The notes: a model not told the origin generated them from the sequence alone. DNA of 64,000 nt from Candidatus Tepidiaquacellales bacterium OLB4/UTCHB1 (GCA_002050165.1 MWSW01000013.1:1-64000), one strand, 5' to 3'; positions 35,731 to 44,786 are shown, numbered from the stretch's first letter. Made by a program: numbers and translations.

Positions 35731-37488
35731 TTAGAATGTATTTATTAGACCGAAGTGAATTTTACCATCAAGGAAGCCGTCGCCTTTTCCAAGTGCATAG
35801 CTGACCCCAATAAGTCCGATTCCTGTTTCAAGCCTAATACCAATCCCATATCCAAGAAGGAATTCGGATTGTTCAGCAATGTTATTAACCGCATCAAAAG
35901 GTTTGAAGTAATATCCCGCATCCGCAAAAGCAAGCAGGAAACTTCTTCGTGAGATTGAATATCTTGGCTCAAGAGAGCCATATATAAATCTTGATGCAAG
36001 GTATTGTTGTTCGCGATATCCCCTGATATTATTATTTCCCCCAACCCTGAAGAAATCGGAGTCTTCCAGCTTATCAGCCCGTACTTCTCCGGCGAATCCC
36101 TTTAATTGTGTAGATTGTCGTTTTGTAAAAGAGAAATAAAATTTTATTTCGCCGGTATAGCGTTGAATTGAATATTTGTCATTGTAGCCTAGGTTCTGAA
36201 GTTGCCCGATATTAAAAATTTTTTTATCACCGTAACTATAGAAGGAATTAAAAAGAAATCCACTTCGGGGAAAATAAATATCGTCCCGTTTATCGTATCT
36301 TATTTCGATTCCTGTTTCCACAATACGTGAATCAGCAATAATGAACTGCGGGTTTTGAATATCTGCGGGTATAATCCGGTCAAAACCGAATAAACCGGAA
36401 ACCGTAAGATTGTTTAAAATTTCATACTTTGCCTTTAAATCAAACTTACGTCGGGTATATGTTGTATCCTGAATTCGTTGCAGAAATCCAAACTGAACAT
36501 CAAACGGAGTAGAAAAGAAATACGGTTCGGCATATTTGAACTCGAGCTCCTGAGTTTCCTTGACTTCCTGCTCCCATCTTGCCGCAATTTTCCTTCCGGT
36601 ACCGAATAGGTTTCTGAAAGATAAGTTTATCTTACCGGTGAAATAACCCGATTCGCCTTCAAGTTGGGGTGGTACATATCCGATAATCCCGTCGAAGGTG
36701 TTAGTGTTTCCTTCGGTAACTTCAATTATTAATCCGGATTCCTCCTTACCCACAATAGAATAAATTCGTGGGTATTTTACCTCGTTAAAAATTTCCAGTT
36801 TTTCCAATCGCGCTTTAATATTATCCAAATGATCGACCGTTACTGTTCCGTCTTGTGGTAACCTTACTTCGCGAAGGATTACATTTTTGTTTGTAATTTC
36901 ATTCCCTGATATTCTTACTTCGCTGATTTTAATTTTTCTGTTCTCGTTTATGGTAATATTCAGCTTTAATTTTTTAATACCGTCATCGTTGTAAATATTT
37001 ATACTGCCGATTTCAACTGAAGCAAACGGTAAACCACGGGATTCGTAGATTTCAAGCAATTCATTAATATCTTGGTTTAGAGTAAGGTCGGATAAAAGTG
37101 TACCGGGTTTTGTTTCAAAATTACTTAAAATCTCTTCTGATTTGATGGCAGAATTTCCGGTTATTTCCATTTCACCAAGCATTACCCTATCGTTTTCGGT
37201 TATCCTGATGGTTAGTTCAACAGTACCAGAATCAGTATCGAAATCGTATAAAACCGAGTCAATCTGTGCGAAATAAAAACCCTGAGATTTATATTGCTCA
37301 CGTATTGAGATCAAATCGGAGTTCAATTGTTCCTGTTTAAAATCAAGTTCAGGTCGTAAAACCATAAAGCTTCTGAGGTCGTTTGAAGAAAAGAAATCAT
37401 TGCCCTCGAAATTTACAGCTGTAATCAAAGTTTGCGAACTAACGTGTGATGCAAACGAGAAAAAGATAATTGTCAGAAAAATTTTCAT
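35731..37488 (-). CDS. Omp85-family outer-membrane protein with POTRA domains (BamA/TamA-like)
   Basis: A 585-residue protein with a signal peptide (1-19), about three POTRA repeats (to about 260; e.g. VNFEGNDFFSSNDL, MEITGNSAIKSEEIL, VRISGNEITNKNVIL) and a C-terminal 16-strand barrel. GGNNNIRGYREQQYL near 480 contains the conserved RGY/F element of the barrel's inner loop, and the chain ends in Phe. Full BamA has five POTRA domains and is over 700 residues, so this is more like TamA or a specialised paralogue. bamD lies at 43363. It follows ccmF by 55 bp on the same strand. Confidence 0.88.
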   Translation of the reverse strand: MKIFLTIIFFSFASHVSSQTLITAVNFEGNDFFSSNDLRSFMVLRPELDFKQEQLNSDLISIREQYKSQGFYFAQIDSVLYDFDTDSGTVELTIRITENDRVMLGEMEITGNSAIKSEEILSNFETKPGTLLSDLTLNQDINELLEIYESRGLPFASVEIGSINIYNDDGIKKLKLNITINENRKIKISEVRISGNEITNKNVILREVRLPQDGTVTVDHLDNIKARLEKLEIFNEVKYPRIYSIVGKEESGLIIEVTEGNTNTFDGIIGYVPPQLEGESGYFTGKINLSFRNLFGTGRKIAARWEQEVKETQELEFKYAEPYFFSTPFDVQFGFLQRIQDTTYTRRKFDLKAKYEILNNLTVSGLFGFDRIIPADIQNPQFIIADSRIVETGIEIRYDKRDDIYFPRSGFLFNSFYSYGDKKIFNIGQLQNLGYNDKYSIQRYTGEIKFYFSFTKRQSTQLKGFAGEVRADKLEDSDFFRVGGNNNIRGYREQQYLASRFIYGSLEPRYSISRRSFLLAFADAGYYFKPFDAVNNIAEQSEFLLGYGIGIRLETGIGLIGVSYALGKGDGFLDGKIHFGLINTF

Positions 37489-37543
37489 CTTCGCAATTAA
37501 CTGTGAAGTTAAGTTGGCAGTTTTTTAAGTGGTAAAAAGATTA

Positions 37544-39811
37544 TTATAAATCTTTTCTTCTCCTGTATATCGAAATGAAAAATCCGATGACGAGAATTGC
37601 AGTACCCGCCCAAAGAATATTAATGAACGGTTTGATTGAAGCATTGATTACGAGCGATTCCTCGGGGATATGCATTGGTGTTTCATCGGTATTAACAATT
37701 GCAATAGACGCAGTTGGAGCCTCTCCGTTTCCGGTATTGGAAACGTTCATTTTTGCGAAGTAGAAATTGAGGTTAGGTTTATCAGACATCTTTGCAACGA
37801 AATAACTTGGTACCCCGTTTTTATATTCAATCTTAGGTTCTATTACCTCTGAAAATTTATTATCGCTAACTTTTAATTTTGCGCCGACAGTAAAGTTACC
37901 GGAGCGTACTTCTTCACCGCCGGGTAAAATTCCACCGAAGTTGAAATCTATAAACTCTACGTTCAATGCACCTATATCCTTTGATTTCCCTTTCGGGATT
38001 TCATGAATTTGGTCTTTCGTGAAAGTTTCCGGTTCAACAAGCCCCATGGGCGAAAGGTAAAGATCACGCGCAAAGAAATTTGCAATATCCGGGTTTTTCA
38101 TTACGCCTTCGGAAAAGCTACTGAAATACATTACCGGTTTCAGCAGCAATTCTTTACCATCTTGTTGTACGCGAATATTGAAATGATATTTTGAATCTGT
38201 TTGATTATTAGGATCTTCAAATTCTGTTGCACCTAAATAAGTAAGCCTGTAACCGAAAGCTTCAACAGGTTTATTAAGTTCTAGTGTAAGGTTTACATCC
38301 TGACTGTATCTGGAGGAAGCAATAATTCCCAGAAAGAATAATGAAAGTCCGATATGTGCAACGTAAGCGCCAATTCCGGATTTATTCTTTTTGAAAATTG
38401 TAATTGCAATTTCCGCATTCACAAAAAAAGCAAAAATCGCTGCAAAGGCAAATAAAGCAAAGATAAAATCCTGAACTCCGACAATCACAAGCGCAAAGGT
38501 GATAACACAGGTAATGATTAACGGAAAGAGAAGGCTTTTGAAAAAGGTTTTCTCGTCATTCGTTTTCCACTTTAGCAAAAGGCTCATTCCGTTTATAAAC
38601 GAGATGAGTATAGCAATCGGAAGGTTCATCTTATTATAAAAATCCTGTTCAATTGATCCGGAAGCGATGATCGGCCAACTTGTACCTGCAAAGACTACCA
38701 ATGCGGAAGCACAGAGTGTAACAGCACCAACGAAGAGCGCGGATTCACGGGTCAGAATATTTTTTGATCCTGAATCGAAAGTTTTAAGTTCCTTAGCCCT
38801 GTAGATTACCGCACCTATACCGATTGCAAGGAATGTCAGCATAAAAACAACAAGAGAGATATATACTTCTTTTCCCGGATCTACGAATGAATGAACTGAT
38901 GAATCACCAAGTACGCCGCTTCTGGTCAGGAAGGTAGAATACAAAACAAGCAGGTACGAGAGAATACATAAAATCAAATTTGTTTTCTTATATCCACCGG
39001 TTCTTTTTTGGGCGATCATTGTATGAATAGCAGCAACAATAATTATCCACGGAATCAGCGATGAGTTTTCAACCGGATCCCATGCCCAGTAACCGCCCCA
39101 CCCGAGAACTCCATACGCCCAGTAACCACCAAGCATTATTCCGAGCACCAGTACTCCACCTGCGAATAATAACCATGGCAATGAATAGCTAATCCACTCG
39201 TCGTATTTGTTTTTAATCAGAGTTCCGATTGCAAAACAAAACGGAACTGCCATAGCCGAAAATCCAACAAATAAAGTCGGTGGATGAATTGACATCCAGA
39301 AATTCTGAAGAAGCGGGTTCAGTCCTCTGCCGTCGGCAGGTATGAATCCAGGAGCTACATCGCCTGCGTATGTATCCCAAACGTAGTTGAACGGTGATTT
39401 TAAAATTAAAATAAAAGTGAGGAAGCCAAGCACAAGGCTATAAACAGACATTACTTCTGGTTCAAGGCGGTCACCTTTTGATACATATCTCAAAAGGAAT
39501 ATGCCGATTATTGCAGTCATTAAAGTCCAGAGCATGAAGCTGCCTTCCTGTCCGGCGTAGAATGTTGATATCAGCAATGCCAGTCCAAGTTCTCTGTTGC
39601 TTTGTTGCCAGACATATGAATACTGGAACTGGTGAGTTAAAATCAGATACATCAGTAAAGCGGAGGTGGCAATAACAAATGTTGCGGTTAGGAGATAAAA
39701 GACTCTTGCTGGTTTCAGATATTTTTCTTTTCCGGTATGAACAAGAAAGAATGATACTACACCCAGAATCGAAAATGCAAATGATAAATAGATTAGAATT
39801 TTGCCTACCAT
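37544..39811 (-). CDS. ccmF: Cytochrome c maturation heme lyase subunit CcmF
   Basis: CcmF attaches heme from holo-CcmE to apocytochrome c in the periplasm. The 755-residue protein has about 15 membrane helices. The tryptophan-rich WWD motif WGGYWAWDPVENSSLIPW binds heme, and histidines flank it (NFWMSIHPPTLFVGF). The large periplasmic C-terminal part is present before a final anchor helix. Length is a little above the E. coli 647. It is last in the ccm gene string: ccmC, ccmD, ccmE, ccmF. Confidence 0.95.
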   Translation of the reverse strand: MVGKILIYLSFAFSILGVVSFFLVHTGKEKYLKPARVFYLLTATFVIATSALLMYLILTHQFQYSYVWQQSNRELGLALLISTFYAGQEGSFMLWTLMTAIIGIFLLRYVSKGDRLEPEVMSVYSLVLGFLTFILILKSPFNYVWDTYAGDVAPGFIPADGRGLNPLLQNFWMSIHPPTLFVGFSAMAVPFCFAIGTLIKNKYDEWISYSLPWLLFAGGVLVLGIMLGGYWAYGVLGWGGYWAWDPVENSSLIPWIIIVAAIHTMIAQKRTGGYKKTNLILCILSYLLVLYSTFLTRSGVLGDSSVHSFVDPGKEVYISLVVFMLTFLAIGIGAVIYRAKELKTFDSGSKNILTRESALFVGAVTLCASALVVFAGTSWPIIASGSIEQDFYNKMNLPIAILISFINGMSLLLKWKTNDEKTFFKSLLFPLIITCVITFALVIVGVQDFIFALFAFAAIFAFFVNAEIAITIFKKNKSGIGAYVAHIGLSLFFLGIIASSRYSQDVNLTLELNKPVEAFGYRLTYLGATEFEDPNNQTDSKYHFNIRVQQDGKELLLKPVMYFSSFSEGVMKNPDIANFFARDLYLSPMGLVEPETFTKDQIHEIPKGKSKDIGALNVEFIDFNFGGILPGGEEVRSGNFTVGAKLKVSDNKFSEVIEPKIEYKNGVPSYFVAKMSDKPNLNFYFAKMNVSNTGNGEAPTASIAIVNTDETPMHIPEESLVINASIKPFINILWAGTAILVIGFFISIYRRRKDL

Positions 39812-39814
39812 TTT

Positions 39815-40204
39815 TTAGTAACCAGAATTTTTAATTTCTTCTCCGGTTGCTTCATATTTTGAGGGGCACTTGGTAAGCACTTCCGATGCCATAAAGGTTC
39901 CGTCCTTCACTTTTCCTTTAACAACGATAGCGTCTGCAACTTCAAAGTTATTAGGTTTACCGCCGTCTAAAATTACCTTCATTTCGTTATTGTAGTCATC
40001 TTTCATCCAAAAGGTAAAGGTATTGGTACCGGAATCGAAATTTGACTCTTTATCTTTTACCCATTGACCTTTTACTTCAACCTTTTTGTGAATATCCCGC
40101 GCGTCAGCAAAATTTACATATTCAATTTTACTATCCATAAACGAAAAAAATCCGATAGCGAGGAATACTATAATTATTATAGCGCCAATAAGAGATTTAT
40201 TCAT
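39815..40204 (-). CDS. ccmE: Heme chaperone CcmE, CxxxY type
   Basis: CcmE carries heme covalently from CcmC to CcmF. The ATG at 40204 gives a standard N-terminal anchor (SLIGAIIIIVFLAIGFFSF) and a periplasmic OB fold. An ATG-less extension of the frame to 40279 is less likely because ccmD overlaps it. The family's heme-binding His in HxxxY is replaced by Cys: C113-P-S-K-Y117 in EVLTKCPSKYEA. CcmE proteins with CxxxY are known from some Deltaproteobacteria and archaea. The protein is 129 residues. It sits 3 bp upstream of ccmF. Confidence 0.92.
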   Translation of the reverse strand: MNKSLIGAIIIIVFLAIGFFSFMDSKIEYVNFADARDIHKKVEVKGQWVKDKESNFDSGTNTFTFWMKDDYNNEMKVILDGGKPNNFEVADAIVVKGKVKDGTFMASEVLTKCPSKYEATGEEIKNSGY

Positions 40205-40355
40205 TTTTAATAACAGTTTTTGAATTTTCAAGTTTTGATATTTTTCTATCCAGGATAAAAAGATATACAAACAATCCAACCCAGATTATAAAAGTAATAA
40301 AGAGAACGACGTACAGTTCATTAATTTCCAAAAACTCATAAAGGGATTCCTTCAT
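40197..40355 (-). CDS. ccmD: CcmD-like small membrane protein
   Basis: A 52-residue frame from ATG at 40355 to TAA at 40197. It has one membrane helix (LYVVLFITFIIWVGLFVYLF) followed by a basic, charged tail (ILDRKISKLENSK). This matches CcmD, which stabilises the CcmABC-CcmE complex and helps release holo-CcmE. It begins 4 bp after the ccmC stop and overlaps the ccmE start by 8 bp, exactly the usual ccmC-ccmD-ccmE order. It is short and easily missed. Confidence 0.85.
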   Translation of the reverse strand: MKESLYEFLEINELYVVLFITFIIWVGLFVYLFILDRKISKLENSKTVIKNE

Positions 40356-40359
40356 GTTT

Positions 40360-41010
40360 TTATTTTTCTTTTAATTTTAATTTCTCTAACCTCAGTTTTA
40401 AGTCAAACATCCAGAAATAGAGCAAGGTAAAGCTCAGAAGAGATACGATAAAAATTACAAACATAACTGAATCCATTTTAAGTTTCCCTTCGGTATTAAC
40501 AATCGGATCGGGATGAAGGGTTTCAACGATTCTCGGTACAACGAAAACGAAGAATGGCACAGTAACAAATGCAATAATTGAATAAACTGATGATAACCTT
40601 GCTTTTTTCCTTTCGTCATTAATTGCCGACCTGAGCGAGAAATACGCACCATATATTAACAACAAAATGAAAATAGAAGTTTGTCTCGGATCCCAGTTCC
40701 AGAAAGCACCCCAGCTAAATTTTGCCCATAATGCGCCGGTAAGGGTTGCAAGCAGGCAAAAAAGGAAACCGAGACTATTTGCAGAAAAGGATTTTAAATC
40801 AGTAACCGGATCACCGGAACGTAGATATTTTATCGAATATAACATTGACATGAAAAATGCAACGACCGAAACCCATGCAGTTGGTACATGAAAATAAAGT
40901 ATACGTGCTTTTTCGCCAAGAGCAGGTATGAAAGGTATGGGAACAGAAAACCCAGCTACCAGCACAGAACTTATCAGAACGAAAACCAATATTTGGAAAG
41001 CAAGCCTCAT
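40360..41010 (-). CDS. ccmC: Heme exporter protein CcmC
   Basis: CcmC loads heme onto CcmE at the periplasmic face. Six membrane helices and the WWD-type motif WGAFWNWDPRQTSIFILLL near 115 are present, with the flanking heme-ligand histidines (RILYFHVPTAWVS and VETLHPDP). Length, 216, is normal. Its start overlaps the stop of the upstream lipoprotein by 4 bp. Confidence 0.94.
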   Translation of the reverse strand: MRLAFQILVFVLISSVLVAGFSVPIPFIPALGEKARILYFHVPTAWVSVVAFFMSMLYSIKYLRSGDPVTDLKSFSANSLGFLFCLLATLTGALWAKFSWGAFWNWDPRQTSIFILLLIYGAYFSLRSAINDERKKARLSSVYSIIAFVTVPFFVFVVPRIVETLHPDPIVNTEGKLKMDSVMFVIFIVSLLSFTLLYFWMFDLKLRLEKLKLKEK

Positions 41011-41420
41011 AATTCCGATTCAGGAATTTCCTTACCCATCATTTTATAGATCTTTTCGATTTTATCTTTGTTAATCGTGGCATCGTGATTTTGAGGGTCT
41101 AAAAGCAGCACTCTGCGGAAAAAGTTTAACGCAGGTCTGTACTTTTCACGTGGTGGTAGGGGCGCGTCATACATGAAATAAATACCAGCTTCGAGATTCG
41201 ACTTTATAGCCGCCTGTTTATTTGACTCTGATTTATCGTCCTTGTACGCTTCGTATGATTTATCAGCTGCATCTTTTAGTTGAGGTGACCTGTCTTCTTC
41301 ATCGGGATTAGAGTGAAAATTGTCCGTAACCTGCATTTGATTTACAGGTTTGGGGTCTTCAAATTTATCGCATCCTGAAATCAAAACAGAGAGAAAAACG
41401 ACAGGGACTAAAAACTTCAT
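41007..41420 (-). CDS. Lipoprotein in the ccm operon
   Basis: A 137-residue lipoprotein. The lipobox is LISGC at about 13-17. An acidic, low-complexity linker precedes a helical, TPR-like C-terminal part (YRPALNFFRRVLLLDPQNHDA). It is placed between ccmB and ccmC and overlaps ccmC by 4 bp. I do not know a named family. The TPR-like end recalls CcmH/CcmI-type helpers that hold apocytochrome, but the lack of a CxxC motif argues against CcmH itself. Probably a periplasmic accessory of heme attachment; inferred from context. Confidence 0.72.
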   Translation of the reverse strand: MKFLVPVVFLSVLISGCDKFEDPKPVNQMQVTDNFHSNPDEEDRSPQLKDAADKSYEAYKDDKSESNKQAAIKSNLEAGIYFMYDAPLPPREKYRPALNFFRRVLLLDPQNHDATINKDKIEKIYKMMGKEIPESEL

Positions 41421-41451
41421 TGGGTAAATTAATTAATAGAGAATTTCAATC

Positions 41452-41484
41452 TATATATAGTAAAATGAATTTTAAATTCACAAA
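41452..41484 (-). promoter_or_regulatory. Possible promoter with palindrome before the ccm lipoprotein gene
   Basis: On the minus strand TTTG (41481-41484) is followed by a 15-bp palindrome with arms TGAATTT/AAATTCA (41466-41480), then TATATATAG (about 41452-41460). The lipoprotein ATG at 41420 is about 30 bp downstream. The 148-bp gap separates ccmB from the ccm lipoprotein gene and is the only sizeable break in the string. Confidence 0.35.
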
Positions 41485-41568
41485 ACCGGTATTATTGAAT
41501 TCAGGTTAAATATCTGCCCATTCGGGTTTTTTGGTTAGTTATACGCGTAAATCTGGCTGCATATTTTT

Positions 41569-42234
41569 TCAATCGTTCCAAACAAAACCGAACAACATAA
41601 ACGAAGCAGTTGTAACTACCACGGCATAGGAAATAAGTATTTGAACTTCTGGGATGAGTTCCTGAAAAGTAGCGCCGTTACAAGCGAGGTTGGTAGCAAA
41701 TATTATTGATACCAGTAGTGGGATGAGAACAGGAAAAGCAAGCACAGGATAGAGCGATGACCTGGAATCTGCTTTAGATATAATCGCTGAAATTATGGTT
41801 GACGATGCAACTAATCCAAAATTGCCCAATAACACGACAATCCAGAAACCGTAATGATTCTCAATTCTAAGATCGTTCACAGCAATAAACAATACGACAA
41901 TAAAAACGTTAACGACAAATGATAAAACGAAATTGTAAAAAAGTTTACCGAGAAAAACCGGGTGCGGTAACGTGGATAATTTCAAAGAAAGCGAGGTCTC
42001 CTTCTCTTCTTCCTTTACAAAAGTCCGGGTAATTCCTGCAGCATTGGAGAAAAAAACACTTACCCATAACAACCCATTTATAATTTCATTTTCTGTTTTT
42101 TCTTCACCGATTGCAAATCTAATAATTGAAACTGTAACCAGAATGAACATAACGAGAGAATTAGCTGCATAGCGTGTTCTTAGCTCGCATTTGATTTCAT
42201 TTCGGAATATTAGCAAAGCACTTTTAAACATCAT
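41569..42234 (-). CDS. ccmB: Heme exporter permease CcmB
   Basis: The membrane subunit of the CcmAB ABC transporter, which uses ATP to release holo-CcmE. Six hydrophobic helices and the N-terminal signature LIFRNEIKCELRTRY are typical. Length, 221, is normal. Its start overlaps the ccmA stop by 4 bp, as usual for ccmAB. Confidence 0.9.
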   Translation of the reverse strand: MMFKSALLIFRNEIKCELRTRYAANSLVMFILVTVSIIRFAIGEEKTENEIINGLLWVSVFFSNAAGITRTFVKEEEKETSLSLKLSTLPHPVFLGKLFYNFVLSFVVNVFIVVLFIAVNDLRIENHYGFWIVVLLGNFGLVASSTIISAIISKADSRSSLYPVLAFPVLIPLLVSIIFATNLACNGATFQELIPEVQILISYAVVVTTASFMLFGFVWND

Positions 42235-42854
42235 TTGAAATCCCCTATGTTAATTGTTTGAACACAGTGTCTGAGGTCGGATTTTAAATTGGAAGCAATT
42301 ATTAATATTCCTTTTGAAAGTTGTTCCCCGATAACAGATGACACGACTTCATAACCTTCTTCGTCAAGGTTAGTAGTAGGTTCATCCATAATCAGAAAGA
42401 GCGGATTAACGGATAAAGCAAATGCAAGTCTCAGCCTCTGTTTCATTCCGGAAGAATAACTTTTAAAAGGTTTTTCCGCTGAATTTTCAAGACCGACTTT
42501 TCTCATAAGAGCCTGCAGATCAGACCGTTCCTTCGTCCGGAGCTTATGAAAATAGCTGATATTTTCCAGCCCGCTGAGTTCATCATAAAGATTTACATAC
42601 GGTGCGAAAAGTCCAATCATATTTTTTTTGTCTGACTCGTTGAGGGTTTTTCCTTTCAATGTGAAAGTTACATTTCCGTTCAGGGGTCGTATTAATCCTG
42701 TAATGATTTTCAGGAGTGTTGATTTACCTGATCCGTTCGGTCCGGTAATCGCGAGAGGTGAATTTTTATCGACGGAGAAACTGACATTTTTAAATACAAC
42801 TCCGTTGTTAAAAGAGTGCGAAAGATTTTCTACTTTTATAGTAACTTCATCCAT
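42231..42854 (-). CDS. ccmA: Cytochrome c maturation ABC transporter ATPase CcmA
   Basis: The ATP-binding subunit partnered with CcmB. Walker A GPNGSGKST, ABC signature YSSGMKQRLRLA, Walker B LFLIMDEPTTNLDE. The frame is open to a TTG at 42881 inside the thioesterase end, but the ATG at 42854 leaves the conserved VKVENLSHSF-like beginning intact and starts 10 bp after the upstream stop, so I prefer it. Confidence 0.93.
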   Translation of the reverse strand: MDEVTIKVENLSHSFNNGVVFKNVSFSVDKNSPLAITGPNGSGKSTLLKIITGLIRPLNGNVTFTLKGKTLNESDKKNMIGLFAPYVNLYDELSGLENISYFHKLRTKERSDLQALMRKVGLENSAEKPFKSYSSGMKQRLRLAFALSVNPLFLIMDEPTTNLDEEGYEVVSSVIGEQLSKGILIIASNLKSDLRHCVQTINIGDFK

Positions 42855-42864
42855 TTCAAGGATG

Positions 42865-43359
42865 TCAAGGCTTGGAGACAATTCCGTGCTTACCGGATAA
42901 ACGTTGTTCCCGCCGCTTCAATGCTTGTTCGTATCGCCTTATTTCCTCTTCTGTTTCAGGTTTTATTTGCGGAACTTTTACCTTTTGTCCGGTCTCCATG
43001 TCTATGCTGACAAATGTTAAATAAGCGCTGTTTGAATGTTTAACCACTCCTGTCCGGAAATCTTCAACTTCAACCCGAACGCCAACTTCCATTGAAGTAT
43101 TGAAGGCGCGATTTACAGAGGCTTTGAGTTTTACAATCTCTCCAAGTTTGATCGGGTAATGGAACACGAGGTTGTCAACCTGAGCAGTGACCGCAACAGT
43201 CATACAATGTTTTGATGCGGCAAGAGCGCAGGCAATATCTATCCAAAACATTAACCTCCCGCCGGCTAGATTTCCTAAAATATTTGTGTCGTTAGGCATG
43301 ACATATTCAGTCATTTCAATCTGCGAATCTTTAACGGTTTTTATAATTTTATCTGTCAT
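42865..43359 (-). CDS. Acyl-CoA thioesterase (hotdog fold)
   Basis: A 164-residue single-hotdog thioesterase. The signature NDTNILGNLAGGRLMFWIDI (15 residues in) contains the active-site Asn/Asp region of the YciA/BFIT acyl-CoA thioesterase group, and the second block VEVGVRVEVEDF is typical. It hydrolyses acyl-CoA to free fatty acid and CoA in the cytoplasm. Start is 3 bp after the bamD stop and the ccmA start follows 10 bp after its own stop. Confidence 0.88.
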   Translation of the reverse strand: MTDKIIKTVKDSQIEMTEYVMPNDTNILGNLAGGRLMFWIDIACALAASKHCMTVAVTAQVDNLVFHYPIKLGEIVKLKASVNRAFNTSMEVGVRVEVEDFRTGVVKHSNSAYLTFVSIDMETGQKVKVPQIKPETEEEIRRYEQALKRREQRLSGKHGIVSKP

Positions 43360-43362
43360 TAT

Positions 43363-44157
43363 TTAAAGAGGGATTTTATTTTTCAATGAATGAACCGAAC
43401 CCAAAAGCGAACTTGAAGAGAATAATTCCTCAAATCTTTTAATTTCTTCTCTTGCAAGGTCGTATTTCTTTTTGTTGACAAGTACGGTAATTTTTCCAAG
43501 CAGGGCATCATCCGCATACTGGGAATCGAAATAATCTTTCAGAACGTAGTCATAATAAATCAACGCTGCATTTTGTTCGTTTAGCGAAATGTATAGTTCG
43601 GCATTTTTGAAATACTTTAGAGCGATTTTATTTCTGAGTTGGTTAATTTTATCTTTGGCTTCCGCAACCTTCGGGTCATCCGAATATAGTTCGATATAAT
43701 TTTGAAATTCATCTATTGCTATCTGAGTATAAGTCTGGTCGAGGTAGTATTCGGGTGATAAATTAAAATATGATAATGCCATATTAAATCTCGCCTGATT
43801 TACAAGTTCGCTCGTCGGGTAGCTTTTTATTAATGTTTCAAATTCAAATGCAGCAAGGATAAACTCATCCCGTTTAAAATGGCTCATTGCGAGATAGTAC
43901 TGCGCTTCATCCACTATCGCCGAACCGGAAAATCTAACCTTTATGTAAGAAAAATCCGTAATTGCCTGAAGATAATCTTTGGAGTTAAACGATTTCATTG
44001 CAACGCTGAAAGCCGTCTCCGGGTCGTCGGAATTTATATTAGGGCCGTTTGCCGATGTACACGCTGAAAAAATCCCGGTTATTGTAACAATAAGAAAAGT
44101 TATAATAACCGATTTGAAAATTAACTTTTTTTGTCCGAAATATTTAATTGTTGTCAT
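43363..44157 (-). CDS. bamD: Outer-membrane assembly lipoprotein BamD-like
   Basis: A lipoprotein with export helix and lipobox ending in IFSAC at about 32, followed by a series of TPR helices (AFSVAMKSFNSKDYLQAI, FEFETLIKSYPTSELVNQARF, LKDYFDSQYADDALLGK). This is the BamD/YfiO architecture and size (264 residues). BamD works with BamA to fold outer-membrane proteins. The Omp85 protein at 35731 may be a partner but is not adjacent. It overlaps the upstream gene by 4 bp. Confidence 0.87.
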   Translation of the reverse strand: MTTIKYFGQKKLIFKSVIITFLIVTITGIFSACTSANGPNINSDDPETAFSVAMKSFNSKDYLQAITDFSYIKVRFSGSAIVDEAQYYLAMSHFKRDEFILAAFEFETLIKSYPTSELVNQARFNMALSYFNLSPEYYLDQTYTQIAIDEFQNYIELYSDDPKVAEAKDKINQLRNKIALKYFKNAELYISLNEQNAALIYYDYVLKDYFDSQYADDALLGKITVLVNKKKYDLAREEIKRFEELFSSSSLLGSVHSLKNKIPL

Positions 44158-44774
44158 TTAGTTCTGATAATGAAAAATAAAATTACCGTCGCTGCTGAAA
44201 TTGCTACAAGCAAGGCAGGGAAAATTATACGATCAATAAAACTCTCTTGTGGTAATTCTGCATGCGCAAATGAAAGTGAAGTATCTTCGATGTAATCGTA
44301 ATCTTTTAACGGAAATTCGTCCTGTTGTTCCGAATTAAAATGGAATGTTTCGACACCATTGAAATCAGGTTCAATGTAACTTAGTTTAGTTTCAACAGCA
44401 ATTTGTCTCAATACTAATTTGTTTCCCAAAATGTTCGATTGATTAATCTGTGTATAGTTTAGACTAATATCCACAAATGTAAATTCAAACACGGCAATAG
44501 AATCATTGCTGATTTGATAAACAAAGTTATAATCCCTGAACCTTTGTTTTAATGCAGAAAGAAAAAATTCTGCATCGTCGTCGGTTCCGTTTACCTTTAT
44601 CAGGTACGTTTTCTCTTTACCTTTCAGGTTTATCAAATCCTGCCATTTATCGAATACCTCACCGAGGCTTTTATTGATTATCTCGAGATTCGTCGCAGGC
44701 AAATTCTGTAAATATGCGGTAACCGGTTTAAGAAAAACGAACGATAATGAGGCTATTAATATCCGATACAGCAA
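44154..44774 (-). CDS. Unknown periplasmic protein with C-terminal membrane anchor
   Basis: A 206-residue protein with a signal-like N-terminus (MLYRILIASLSFVFL), a soluble mixed alpha-beta domain and a C-terminal membrane helix (IIFPALLVAISAATVILFFI) ending in RTK. The arrangement suggests a periplasmic domain anchored near its C-terminus. No family recognised. TTG start. It overlaps bamD by 4 bp and lies 12 bp after gdhA, so it may help outer-membrane biogenesis; this is context only. Confidence 0.65.
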   Translation of the reverse strand: MLYRILIASLSFVFLKPVTAYLQNLPATNLEIINKSLGEVFDKWQDLINLKGKEKTYLIKVNGTDDDAEFFLSALKQRFRDYNFVYQISNDSIAVFEFTFVDISLNYTQINQSNILGNKLVLRQIAVETKLSYIEPDFNGVETFHFNSEQQDEFPLKDYDYIEDTSLSFAHAELPQESFIDRIIFPALLVAISAATVILFFIIRTK

Positions 44775-44786
44775 TGTATAATTTGT

